Positions 1 to 6,040 of a stretch of DNA of 7,563 bases are shown piece by piece (positions within the stretch are counted from its first letter, which is position 1; the number at the start of each line of letters is the position of its first letter). The stretch spans positions 1 through 7,563 of the forward strand of contig DASTOB010000003.1 of NCBI GenBank assembly GCA_035720425.1, read 5' to 3'. Both the position numbers and the translations under genes were made by a program. Under the pieces are notes generated by a model. It ran no database searches. It was given only the letters and a program-made list of their open reading frames with translations, and was not told the origin of the DNA. This DNA comes from DASTOB01 sp035720425 (lineage in GTDB: Bacteria > Chloroflexota > Limnocylindria > Limnocylindrales > CSP1-4).

Positions 1-1026
1 GGCGACGTTTCGGTCGTGGGCCAGCCCGCGGACCTTGTTGCGCTGCTCCACGTGCGGGTCCTCCGTGATGAGCGTGCCCGGAGCGTCCTCGAAGGAGCTC
101 AGGACCTCGATGGCGACGTCGTTGACCCAGCCCAGCTCGACAGCGCGCGTCTGCATGACCTGGGCGCCCTGGTGGGCGAGCTCGAGCATCTCCTCGTACC
201 CGACGACGGGGAGTTGGCGCGCCCGTTGGACGAGGCGGGGGTCCGCGGTGTAGATGCCGCGAACGTCGGTGAAAATCTGGCACCTCTGGGCGTGGAGGCG
301 GGCGGCGAGGGCGACGGCGGTCGTGTCGCTGCCGCCGCGGCCGAGGGTCGTCGTTTCGTGCAGGTCCTGGGCGTGCTCGCTGACCCCCTGGAAGCCGGCG
401 ACGATGACGACCTTGCCGTTCTTGAGCTCCTCGCGGATGCGCTTGGGCTCGACGTTGGCGATGCGGGCCTTGCCGTATCGGCCGTCGGTGGAGATGCCGG
501 CCTGGGCGCCGGTCAGTGAGATCGCGGGAACGCCGAGTGCGTGGAGCGCCATGCTCACGAGGGTGGCCGACTGGTGCTCGCCGGTGGCGAGGAGCATGTC
601 GAGCTCGCGGCTATCGGGCTCGTCGGTGATGGCCTGGGCGAGGGCGAGGAGCTCGTCGGTTGCGTCGCCCATGGCCGACACGACGACGACGAGGTCGCTG
701 CCGGCGGCCTTCTCGCGGGCGATGCGGCGGGCGACGCGCTTGATTCGGTCGGCGTCGGCCACGCTGGAGCCGCCGAACTTCTGGACGACGAGGGGCGCGG
801 CGGGGGTGGGCTCCGGCTCGGAGGTGCCGGGGGCCGAGGCGGGTGCGGTTTCGGCACTCGCCGCGTTCGGGCGCGGTTCGGCGTTCGGGCGCGGTTCGGC
901 GCTCGCCGCGTGAGCGGCGTTCGGGCGCGGTTCGGCGTTTGCGCCAACGGCGGTCTCCGCACTCGCCGCGTTCGGGCGCGGTTCGGCGTTCGGGCGCGGT
1001 TCGGCGTTCGCGGCAGGCTGGGCCAT
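1..1026 (-). CDS. lysC: Aspartate kinase, 5' part, with repeat-rich N-terminal extension (truncated by window edge)
   Basis: Aspartokinase phosphorylates L-aspartate with ATP, the first step towards lysine, methionine and threonine, in the cytoplasm. 342 codons are visible before the left edge. Catalytic-domain motifs are clear: VQKFGGSSV at residues 81-89, a TGE segment at 148-150, TTLGRGGSDTTA at 226-237, and FTDVRGIYTADPR at 252-264. The frame leaves the window at VRGLAHDRNVA, which looks like the entry to the first regulatory ACT domain; the rest lies outside. Family members normally start only a few residues before VQKFGG, whereas here 78 residues precede Leu79. They are rich in Ala, Pro and Glu and hold five AEPRP units. 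ATG 1026 is the only possible start: an in-frame TAG lies 12 bases upstream, and no ATG, GTG or TTG occurs in frame before Val89. No good Shine-Dalgarno is seen. The family call is very secure; the role of the extension is unknown. Confidence 0.96.
   Translation of the reverse strand, partial: MAQPAANAEPRPNAEPRPNAASAETAVGANAEPRPNAAHAASAEPRPNAEPRPNAASAETAPASAPGTSEPEPTPAAPLVVQKFGGSSVADADRIKRVARRIAREKAAGSDLVVVVSAMGDATDELLALAQAITDEPDSRELDMLLATGEHQSATLVSMALHALGVPAISLTGAQAGISTDGRYGKARIANVEPKRIREELKNGKVVIVAGFQGVSEHAQDLHETTTLGRGGSDTTAVALAARLHAQRCQIFTDVRGIYTADPRLVQRARQLPVVGYEEMLELAHQGAQVMQTRAVELGWVNDVAIEVLSSFEDAPGTLITEDPHVEQRNKVRGLAHDRNVA
844..1005 (-). repeat. In-frame tandem repeats encoding the LysC N-terminal extension
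   Basis: Five identical 18-bp units (plus-strand text gcgttcgggcgcggttcg) start at 863, 881, 917, 968 and 986. Each encodes an AEPRP-N-type hexapeptide on the minus strand. On top of this is a larger duplication with a 105-bp offset: 854-901 and 959-1006 are identical over 48 bp. At protein level, residues 8-26 and 43-61 are the same 19 residues and end in NAASAETA. All periods are multiples of three, so copy changes keep the lysC frame. The segment is predicted to be disordered from its composition. This looks like minisatellite expansion inside a coding region. Confidence 0.93.
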
Positions 1027-1222
1027 CGCCGCATTCTACTTGGCGCGTTCCCGAGCCCCCGAAATTCGGCCCGCCCGGAGCTCGACTCGCGGCATCACCT
1101 CCGAGCGACTCCGCGACGGCTCGGATCCCGGCGCACGTCGCCGATCCCGTCGGATACGCGCTTCCTTCGACCTCGCACGTCGTCGCATGAGTCCTCGGGC
1201 GGCTCGGTCCGTACCGCCTTTT

Positions 1223-1462
1223 CGTCGTTCGCTCACCCGGTGCGCGTTCGTCAACGGCCGACGGCCCGGTTTCGTCATTTGACGCACTGGGTGCTCACCA
1301 TCGGCTCCGGAATCGTCATTTGCTCACCGGAGGAGCGCCGGAGCGCCCCGGACCTCCCGCGCGCTCACTCCACGAGAATCCGACGAAAGCAGGCGCCCTC
1401 GGCGGCGGTATCCACGCTCGGGTATCGAGGCTCCGGCGTGTCGAGCGGAATCGTCACGTGAC
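1223..1462 (-). repeat. Four degenerate direct repeats upstream of lysC (TCGTCATTTG type)
   Basis: In plus-strand text, TCGTCATTTG occurs exactly at 1272-1281 and 1313-1322. Related copies are TCGTCGTTCG near 1223 and TCGTCACGTG at 1451-1460. The first and third copies run on into similar GCTCACC tails. The 1451 copy merges into the perfect 10-bp palindrome GTCACGTGAC at 1453-1462. Read along the lysC strand, the core is roughly AAYGACGAWWCCG. Spacing is irregular (about 49, 41 and 138 bp), so this is not a simple tandem array. The copies could be operator sites for lysC or remnants of a dispersed repeat. The pattern is seen directly; any function is inference. Confidence 0.4.
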
Positions 1463-1500
1463 AATCGCGCACCGGGCGAGAATTCGACGCACGCGGGAAC

Positions 1501-1610
1501 CGAGGCGATCGCCAGGAAGGGAGCGGCGCCATGGATGGGGCCGCGACGCCCGAGGGGGGACGAGGCGATCGCCGGGAAAGGAGCGGCGCCATGGATGGGG
1601 CCGCGACGCC
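1501..1610. repeat. 60-bp tandem duplication
   Basis: The segment starting at 1501 recurs at 1561. The first 50 bases of each copy match at 48 positions, and only the 10-bp tails (1551-1560 versus 1611-1620) differ. The period is exactly 60 bp, so several reading frames stay open through both copies and give 20-residue protein repeats on either strand. No gene is supported here. It lies 61-170 bp behind the stop of the HTH gene and may be a local minisatellite or two copies of a dispersed repeat. Confidence 0.9.
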
Positions 1611-1624
1611 GCGATCGACGAACG

Positions 1625-1648
1625 CGAGCCGGATCCCCACGGGGCTCG
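1625..1648 (-). terminator. Possible hairpin behind the HTH/nuclease-like gene
   Basis: CGAGCC at 1625-1630 can pair with GGCTCG at 1643-1648 around a 12-base loop. The hairpin would form about 22 bases after the minus-strand stop at 1671. No T-tract follows, and the stem is only 6 bp, so this is a weak factor-independent terminator candidate placed mainly by position. Confidence 0.25.
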
Positions 1649-1670
1649 GCGCCAGACGACCCGCGCCGGA

Positions 1671-2393
1671 CTACGTGCGCCGGACTCGGTGTCGGCCGCC
1701 TCCCGGTTGGGGCGTTCGCGCACGCACCGTTCGCGGGCGCAGGAACAGGAGCCCGGAGATCGGCCGACCCGACGGGTCGCGGATCCATGCCGACACGTCC
1801 CGGCCACGGATTGGGAACGCAGCCCCGAACAACTCCGCATGGCGCTCGACGCGCCGCCGCGACGTGCGGCTCTCCCCCACGACGAGCACGCGCGAGACGC
1901 TCGTGCCGACCCACCCGCGCTCCCGGGCGATGCGCAGGGCGAGCCGCGCCTTTCGGTCGAGCACGTGGACGGTGGCCTGGCTGTCGGGCACGGCCGACTT
2001 GATCTCATTCACGGCGACCGCGCCGGTCGGCCGATGCCAGGCCAGCACATCGACCGACCCACGCTCGCCGTCGATCGCGAAGGAGACCTCGACCGCGACC
2101 TCCCAATCAGCCTCCCGGTAGAGCGCCACGGTCGCGTCGACGATCTCGGCGTGCGCCTCGTCGAGCATCCGATCGAGGGCCTCGCCCTGGAAGCGGAGGT
2201 AATAGTCGAGCGTCGCGCCGAGCGCGGTCGCAACCTGCCGCATCCGCCGATGGGCGACGCCGGCGATGAGGCCGCGCTCGATTCGGCTGATCAGGCTGCG
2301 CGACACACCCGCCCGCGTCGCGAGCTGCTCCTGGGTCAGGCCCGCCCGACGACGAAGCGCCCGAAACTGGAGGCCGAGGCGAACGGGATCCAC
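1671..2393 (-). CDS. XRE-family HTH protein fused to a PD-(D/E)XK nuclease-like domain
   Basis: A 240-residue protein. Residues 5-66 form a Cro/C1-type helix-turn-helix (LRRRAGLTQEQLATRAGVSR, then SLISRIERG), so it should bind DNA. Residues 75-155 look like a PD-(D/E)XK fold: Glu102 in VEVSF, Asp115 in SVDVLAWH, then Glu130 and Lys132 in NEIKS, with LDRKARLAL following. The order E...D-X14-E-X-K matches the nuclease core, but whether it cuts DNA is unknown. Similar HTH-plus-nuclease-like proteins occur in high-GC bacteria, usually annotated only as regulators. The tail (about 165-240) ends in a basic, low-complexity stretch. The start is GTG 2393: an in-frame TGA lies 27 bases upstream with no other start between, and no strong Shine-Dalgarno is present. 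It is a single gene, with 209 bp to the upstream propeller gene. It could be a housekeeping regulator, a solitary defence nuclease or a domesticated one. Confidence 0.82.
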   Translation of the reverse strand: MDPVRLGLQFRALRRRAGLTQEQLATRAGVSRSLISRIERGLIAGVAHRRMRQVATALGATLDYYLRFQGEALDRMLDEAHAEIVDATVALYREADWEVAVEVSFAIDGERGSVDVLAWHRPTGAVAVNEIKSAVPDSQATVHVLDRKARLALRIARERGWVGTSVSRVLVVGESRTSRRRVERHAELFGAAFPIRGRDVSAWIRDPSGRPISGLLFLRPRTVRARTPQPGGGRHRVRRT

Positions 2394-2555
2394 GCGCCCA
2401 ACTTTGAACGGAGCCGCTCACCCGGGCCTCGCCCGGCGATCATCCGGCGCTTAGCGATCCGGCGCCGCCACGCACCTGCGGCTCACCCGGCACTCACCTT
2501 GGGCGCGCGGGCGCGGCCGGTGGTCATCTCCCGCGGATCGATGCCACGAACGCCA

Positions 2556-2587
2556 CCGACCCGGCAGGTCGGAGCCCGCCGGGTCGG
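2556..2587 (-). terminator. Hairpin behind the propeller gene, likely transcription terminator
   Basis: CCGACCCGGC at 2556-2565 and GCCGGGTCGG at 2578-2587 form a perfect 10-bp G/C-rich stem with a 12-base loop. The hairpin starts 15 bases after the minus-strand stop codon at 2603-2605, where a terminator is expected. There is no T-tract, which is common for terminator hairpins in high-GC genomes, so termination efficiency is unknown. Confidence 0.55.
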
Positions 2588-2602
2588 AGATCACGGATCC
2601 GA

Positions 2603-4435
2603 TCAGGGCCCCGTGTAGCGGAAGATCCAGAGGCCGGAGTCGCGGTCGCTCGCGGCGACATACTCGGTCCCGCCGCGCTCGAACACCTGGACGCCCCAGA
2701 AGTTGTTGCCATCCTCGTGGATGTAATGCCCAACCTCCTCGAGCGCCTCGTCGGGCGTGATCCGCAGGACCCGGAACCCGCCGCTGTAGTGCGACAGGTA
2801 GGCGAGCCGCGCATCCTGGTGCGACATCGCGACCTCGTGGACCGACAGGTCTCCGAAGCCCTCCGCGAACGCCGGGTTCTTCGCCTCTGGCAGCACCCAC
2901 GTGTCGAGCTCCGACATGTCGGACGCGTCGAACAGGTGAACGTAGCCGAAACCGTCGAATACGCCGCTCGCGCTGAACGGCGCGCTGCCGCTGCCGGCCT
3001 CGATCGCCGCCCGGATGGCGAGGCCGTCGGCGTGTCGGACCATCGCGCCCGGGATGTCCGGGTACGGGCCGCCGTCTCGGGCACCCATCGGGAAGACGTC
3101 ATCGGGCCGGGCCGCGTCGCTGTACACGACGAACCCGTCATATCCCTGGGCAGCGGCCGCCTCCGCCTTGTTCTGGAAGAAGCACACGCCGCGCTCGATG
3201 AGCGCGATATACCCAGCACCCGGAGCGGCGGGGATCTCAGCCGGCGTGCAGCCGACGCCTCCGGTCCAGACGATCGTGCCCGTCCACGAGGCACCCGGCA
3301 GCTTCGCGACGGGCGGGGTGAACGCGCCCTCATACGCCGGGGCATACGCAACGCCGTCCACCGTGATCGCCGTTCCGAGCAGGCCCCACGGCTGGAAGTC
3401 CTCGTCGGCCGCCACCACGTACTGGTTGTCGAGGCTGAACTCCGCCTGGTGCGCGTTGCCGATCGGCAACTGGGTCGGGAACTCCGGGTCGGGGATCGAG
3501 AACTCGGAGTGGGCGATCAGGGTCGCATTGGCCGGGTCGTCGACGTCGAGCAGCACGTATCCGCCGTCCCAGTACGAGGCGAGCATCGTCCACGTGCCGT
3601 TGATCTGCTTCACGACGACATCGTGGAAGAAGGAGTCGCCGCTGCCGAGGATCGGCTGGAAGACGCTGAAGTCGGCGTCGAGGTCGTACTCCGCGATAAG
3701 GCGCGGCTTGCGCGGGTCGGTGATGTCGAGGATGTCGACGTCGGTGAACTCGAGGTCGTCGACGAGGACGACGTACGCCCGATCGCCGGCATCCCAGGCA
3801 AACGCGCTGTGGATGTCGTTGGCGTGCTTGCCGAACCGGGCGAAGTTGACGTTTCGGTCGCCGGCGTGCTCGACGAGCATCTTCGGCTTGAGCGGGTCGG
3901 TGACGTCGTAGATCGACACGCCACCCTTGCCCTGCAGGGTGCATGTCTCGTTGTTGATGACGAGGATGTCACCGACGAACCGTGGTGTGTCGACGGCGAT
4001 CACCTGGACGCCCTCACCCACGAACGTGTCCTGCTGGGTGGGGATGAACCCGACTTCGACCGGGTCGGTTGGATCGGAGATGTCGACGATGTACACGCCG
4101 CCGTCCACGACCCGCTCCGGTCCGAAGCAGGTGTCCTGGAAGAACGATCCCAGGTACGCGTAGTTCCCCCATACGGCGACGTCGGCGATCTTGCCCTCGG
4201 CCACATCGCCGAGCGTGAGCTGCCCGACGAGCTCGACGTTGTCGTCGCTTCCAGGGAGGTGACCGCCCGTGCCGCCGTGTTGGTGGTGGGCGGTGCCGTG
4301 GACCTCGAGCCCGGAGTCGGCGTGGCCGTCATCGGGCGGCGCGTGTCCGAGGGTCACTCCGCTGCCGGCAAGGACGAGCGTCGAGGCGATCGCGATCGCG
4401 AGCCGCAGTCGACGGGGGCGCAGGGACGTGCGCAT
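2603..4435 (-). CDS. Secreted LVIVD-repeat beta-propeller protein with inserted PA domain
   Basis: A 610-residue protein. Residues 1-30 are a signal peptide: basic MRTSLRPRRLRL, a hydrophobic core, and likely cleavage near residue 30. A His/Gly-rich linker follows (seven His between 31 and 59). LVIVD-type propeller repeats are clear: VYIVDISDPTDPVEVGF (114-130), VSIYDVTDPLKPK (173-185), VDILDITDPRKPRLIAEY (233-250) and YVLLDVDDPANATLIA (293-308). Residues about 375-480 form a protease-associated (PA) domain, with IALIERGVCFFQNKAEAA at 410-427 and IPGAMV at 461-466. Propeller sequence then resumes to the C terminus (FGYVHLFDASD, GGFRVLRIT). No protease catalytic domain, lipobox or sortase signal is seen, so it is probably a free extracellular binding protein. 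ATG 4435 is preferred to longer frames because AGGAGG sits 7 bases upstream and the signal peptide follows at once. The ligand is unknown. It is divergent from the hydrolase gene. Confidence 0.88.
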   Translation of the reverse strand: MRTSLRPRRLRLAIAIASTLVLAGSGVTLGHAPPDDGHADSGLEVHGTAHHQHGGTGGHLPGSDDNVELVGQLTLGDVAEGKIADVAVWGNYAYLGSFFQDTCFGPERVVDGGVYIVDISDPTDPVEVGFIPTQQDTFVGEGVQVIAVDTPRFVGDILVINNETCTLQGKGGVSIYDVTDPLKPKMLVEHAGDRNVNFARFGKHANDIHSAFAWDAGDRAYVVLVDDLEFTDVDILDITDPRKPRLIAEYDLDADFSVFQPILGSGDSFFHDVVVKQINGTWTMLASYWDGGYVLLDVDDPANATLIAHSEFSIPDPEFPTQLPIGNAHQAEFSLDNQYVVAADEDFQPWGLLGTAITVDGVAYAPAYEGAFTPPVAKLPGASWTGTIVWTGGVGCTPAEIPAAPGAGYIALIERGVCFFQNKAEAAAAQGYDGFVVYSDAARPDDVFPMGARDGGPYPDIPGAMVRHADGLAIRAAIEAGSGSAPFSASGVFDGFGYVHLFDASDMSELDTWVLPEAKNPAFAEGFGDLSVHEVAMSHQDARLAYLSHYSGGFRVLRITPDEALEEVGHYIHEDGNNFWGVQVFERGGTEYVAASDRDSGLWIFRYTGP

Positions 4436-4442
4436 GGACCAT

Positions 4443-4448
4443 CCTCCT
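4443..4448 (-). promoter_or_regulatory. Ribosome binding site of the propeller gene
   Basis: Minus-strand AGGAGG lies 7 bases before ATG 4435. It decides the start: the frame is open up to 4642, but only this ATG has a strong Shine-Dalgarno and opens directly into a signal peptide. Confidence 0.85.
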
Positions 4449-4507
4449 CGTGAGGTCCGACACAGCTCCCCCGGGACGCCGTCGGGCGTCAACGCCAAGG
4501 GCGGCAT

Positions 4508-4570
4508 CGTACGCCTCGGCGCGTTGCAGGACCATATCGAAATCGATCGGATGCCTTGCCGTGGCGTACG
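4508..4570. promoter_or_regulatory. Inverted repeat in the divergent intergenic region
   Basis: CGTACGCC at 4508-4515 and GGCGTACG at 4563-4570 are perfect 8-bp inverted copies, 47 bp apart. They flank the most A/T-rich part of the 227-bp divergent spacer (atatcgaaatcgat, 4533-4546). Paired half-sites between divergent genes could be a shared operator. No clear -35/-10 pairs were found on either strand, so the regulatory role is inference only. Confidence 0.3.
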
Positions 4571-4643
4571 TTTGGTGGTGCGTCGAGGCACCGGCGCGAG
4601 CAGGTCTCTGACCAATTGCCCCGGGGCGCACAATTCGACCAAC

Positions 4644-4652
4644 GAGGAGGTG
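4644..4652 (+). promoter_or_regulatory. Ribosome binding site of the dienelactone hydrolase gene
   Basis: GAGGAGGTG, a near-perfect Shine-Dalgarno, lies 10 bases before ATG 4663. It supports that start. Confidence 0.85.
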
Positions 4653-4662
4653 CCCGCGTCCC

Positions 4663-5439
4663 ATGTGTTTCGACCTTGACAGCCACCCGCCCATTCGGCC
4701 GATCGCCGGCGGCGCGCTCGACGCCGGCCACCTGACCCTCACGTCGGCCGACGGCACCGCCTTCAACGCGTTCCGCGCCCGCGCGGCCACGCCCACCGGC
4801 GCCGGCATGATCGTGCTGCCGGACGTGCGCGGCCTGTTCCCGTTCTACGAGGAGCTCGCGCTGCGCTTTGCCGAGCAGGGCATCGACGCGGTCGCGATCG
4901 ACTACTTCGGCCGCACCGCCGGGACCGACCCTCGCCCGCCCGACTTCGAGTACATGCCGCACGTGAACCGGACGACGTTCGCGGGGCTGTCGGCCGACAT
5001 CGCCGCGGCGGCCGCGTACCTGCGGTCCTCGGACGGCGGCGCGGTCGCGGACCTGTTCACGGTCGGGTTCTGTTTCGGCGGTCGGCTGTCGTTCGACGCG
5101 GCGACGATCGGGCTCGGCCTGGCGGGCGTGATCGGGTTCTACGGGCCGCCGACCGGGCCGGGCCGGAACGACGCGCCGGCGCCGGCCGACGTGGCGGATC
5201 GGTGCGGCTGCCCGGTGCTCGGCCTGTTCGGCGGGGTCGATCCGGGGATCCCGTCGGAGTCGGTCGCCGTGTTCGACGCGGCGCTGGCGCGGGCCGGGGT
5301 GGAGCACCGGATCGTGACGTACGACGGCGCACCCCACTCGTTCTTCGATCGCAAGGCGGCCGACTTCGCGGCGGCGTCCGACGCGGCCTGGTCGGAGGTG
5401 CTCTCGTTCGTGCGCGGGCACACTCGGGCGGCGGCGTGA
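4663..5439 (+). CDS. Dienelactone hydrolase family protein
   Basis: A 258-residue cytoplasmic alpha/beta hydrolase of the DLH family. The catalytic triad is readable: nucleophile Cys137 in VGFCFGGR, Asp193 in FGGVDPGIP, and His225 in DGAPHSFFDRK. Other family marks are LPDVRGLFPFYEELALRFAEQG at 52-73 (split here as LPDVRGLFPF and YEELALRFAEQG) and the AIDYFGRTAG strand at 78-87. Length is normal and there is no signal peptide. Classical members open dienelactones in chlorocatechol breakdown, but no catechol-pathway genes are nearby, so the substrate cannot be assigned; many homologues act on other small esters or lactones. The start is fixed by the strong ribosome binding site 10 bases upstream. 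The stop TGA shares its last base with the ATG of the next gene, so the two are probably co-transcribed and translationally coupled. Confidence 0.92.
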   Translation: MCFDLDSHPPIRPIAGGALDAGHLTLTSADGTAFNAFRARAATPTGAGMIVLPDVRGLFPFYEELALRFAEQGIDAVAIDYFGRTAGTDPRPPDFEYMPHVNRTTFAGLSADIAAAAAYLRSSDGGAVADLFTVGFCFGGRLSFDAATIGLGLAGVIGFYGPPTGPGRNDAPAPADVADRCGCPVLGLFGGVDPGIPSESVAVFDAALARAGVEHRIVTYDGAPHSFFDRKAADFAAASDAAWSEVLSFVRGHTRAAA

Positions 5440-5792
5440 TGGGGTTTTTGCGGCGGCTTCTCGGCGGGGGTGGAGACGAGGGTGCGTCGGGGCGGCCGGC
5501 GGATCGGTCGATCGGGGCCGATGTCGGGGCGGCCGATGTCGGGGCGGCCGATGGCGGGGTTGGGGTGGCCGACGGGGTTGGCGTGGCCGACGGCGGTGTC
5601 GGGGCGGCCGATGCCGACCTGTCGGTCGACGAGGCCGAGCGCGCCCACGAGCTGGAGCTCGCCAAGCAGGAGGCAGCGCGGCTCGATGAGCTGCAACAGC
5701 GCCAATTGCGCTTCGCGGACTACGCCTGGACGCCGCCGCCGCAGGGCGGGGAGCGGCGCGCCGACGACGAGGATCGGCCCGCCGACGGGTGA
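5439..5792 (+). CDS. Small charged protein with Gly/Ala/Asp repeats and coiled-coil-like helix, unknown function
   Basis: A 117-residue protein that I do not recognise. It begins MGFLRRLLGGGG, a short amphipathic or membrane-touching start of a kind common in small bacterial proteins. Residues 28-58 are low-complexity repeats of the DVGAA / DGGVGVA type. Residues 62-92 are a charged helix likely to form a coiled coil (VDEAERAHELELAKQEAARL, then DELQQRQLRF). The end is a DYAWTPPPQ segment and an acidic tail. The start ATG 5439 overlaps the hydrolase stop by one base (TGATG), which points to translational coupling. The same frame is open further upstream, but that part overlaps the hydrolase and is not believable. 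The repeat is probably a variable linker between the N-terminal segment and the helix. Function is unknown; an accessory role to the hydrolase is only a guess. Confidence 0.72.
   Translation: MGFLRRLLGGGGDEGASGRPADRSIGADVGAADVGAADGGVGVADGVGVADGGVGAADADLSVDEAERAHELELAKQEAARLDELQQRQLRFADYAWTPPPQGGERRADDEDRPADG
5520..5612 (+). repeat. Short in-frame repeats, 15-21 bp units
   Basis: Units built on gatgtcggggcggcc follow one another with lengths of about 15, 15, 21, 18 and 21 bp. The first two are identical. All unit lengths are multiples of three, so the frame of the small protein is kept and encodes D-V-G-A-A-like peptides (residues 28-58). Confidence 0.85.
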
Positions 5793-5805
5793 CGCCTCGG
5801 CCGAC

Positions 5806-5991
5806 TCAGCGCTTCGCGAACTGCCAGAGGATCGCGACCGCGACGATGAAGCCGACCACGAACAGCAGCCCACCCGGGAGCGCACCCTGCGCCATGCCGA
5901 AGATGGCCCGTACCGTGCCGCCGATCACCTCGAATGCAGTGGAAACGAGACTCGTTATCCCGTTCCCGACTGCGTTCCCGAGACCTTCCAT
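5806..5991 (-). CDS. Small single-helix membrane protein, unknown function
   Basis: A 61-residue protein starting MEGLGNAVGNGI. Residues 1-39 are Gly-rich and mildly amphipathic (SLVSTAFEVIGGTVRAIFGM). Residues 40-57 (GGLLFVVGFIVAVAILWQ) form one clear transmembrane helix, and the tail FAKR is basic, suggesting the C terminus faces the cytoplasm. The start is uncertain. ATG 5991 is chosen because it is the first ATG and lies outside the repeat array. GTG 6042 would add 17 polar residues and begin at the edge of the repeats. Neither has a good Shine-Dalgarno. It is convergent with the upstream small-protein gene (13-bp gap) and follows thrB on the same strand beyond the repeats. No family was recognised. 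The hydrophobic pattern makes a real gene more likely than a chance frame. Confidence 0.6.
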   Translation of the reverse strand: MEGLGNAVGNGITSLVSTAFEVIGGTVRAIFGMAQGALPGGLLFVVGFIVAVAILWQFAKR

Positions 5992-6040
5992 GGGCTGAGT
6001 GTGGGCCTGTCGGTCAAGGTCCGCCGGCTCCGGACTCGGC

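Larger units (their letters stand above)
1027..1670. other. Intergenic stretch between lysC and the HTH gene, no convincing gene
   Basis: These 644 bases lie between the lysC start and the stop of the XRE-type gene, so they form the lysC upstream region. Open frames exist on both strands, but they are arginine-rich, overlap each other and match no family I recognise. The stretch holds a 60-bp tandem duplication (1501-1610), a set of degenerate TCGTCATTTG-type repeats (1223-1460), a 10-bp palindrome GTCACGTGAC (1453-1462) and a possible hairpin behind the HTH gene. No L-box lysine riboswitch features or clear sigma-70 promoter boxes were seen. Confidence 0.6.

Noticed and set aside
1036..1287. 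83-codon minus-strand frame ending just before lysC
   Set aside because: About a quarter arginine, no recognisable motif, weaker third-position G/C bias than neighbours, no Shine-Dalgarno. It covers two of the repeats, so it looks like a chance open frame.
1320..2618. 432-codon plus-strand open frame
   Set aside because: It runs antisense over the HTH/nuclease-like gene and through the 60-bp duplication. It is arginine-rich with no domain; a shadow of high G/C content.
2717..4453. 578-codon plus-strand open frame antisense to the propeller gene
   Set aside because: The opposite strand has a signal peptide, LVIVD repeats and a PA domain, whereas this frame is a Val/Arg/Asp-rich shadow.
4524..4552. 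Possible promoter (TTGCAG, then 17 bp, then TCGGAT) for the hydrolase
   Set aside because: The -10 box is a poor match and nothing else supports it; not listed as a feature.
4436..4642. 69-residue longer N terminus for the propeller protein
   Set aside because: It would bury the signal peptide and ignore the AGGAGG site placed correctly before ATG 4435.
5202..5438. Longer start for the small coiled-coil-like protein
   Set aside because: This part overlaps the catalytic C-terminal half of the hydrolase. ATG 5439 on the TGATG overlap is a far better start.
5773..5802. Possible terminator between the convergent small genes (TCGGCC/GGCCGA)
   Set aside because: Only a 6-bp stem with a loop of about 19 bases and no T-tract, so it is as likely to be chance at this G/C content.
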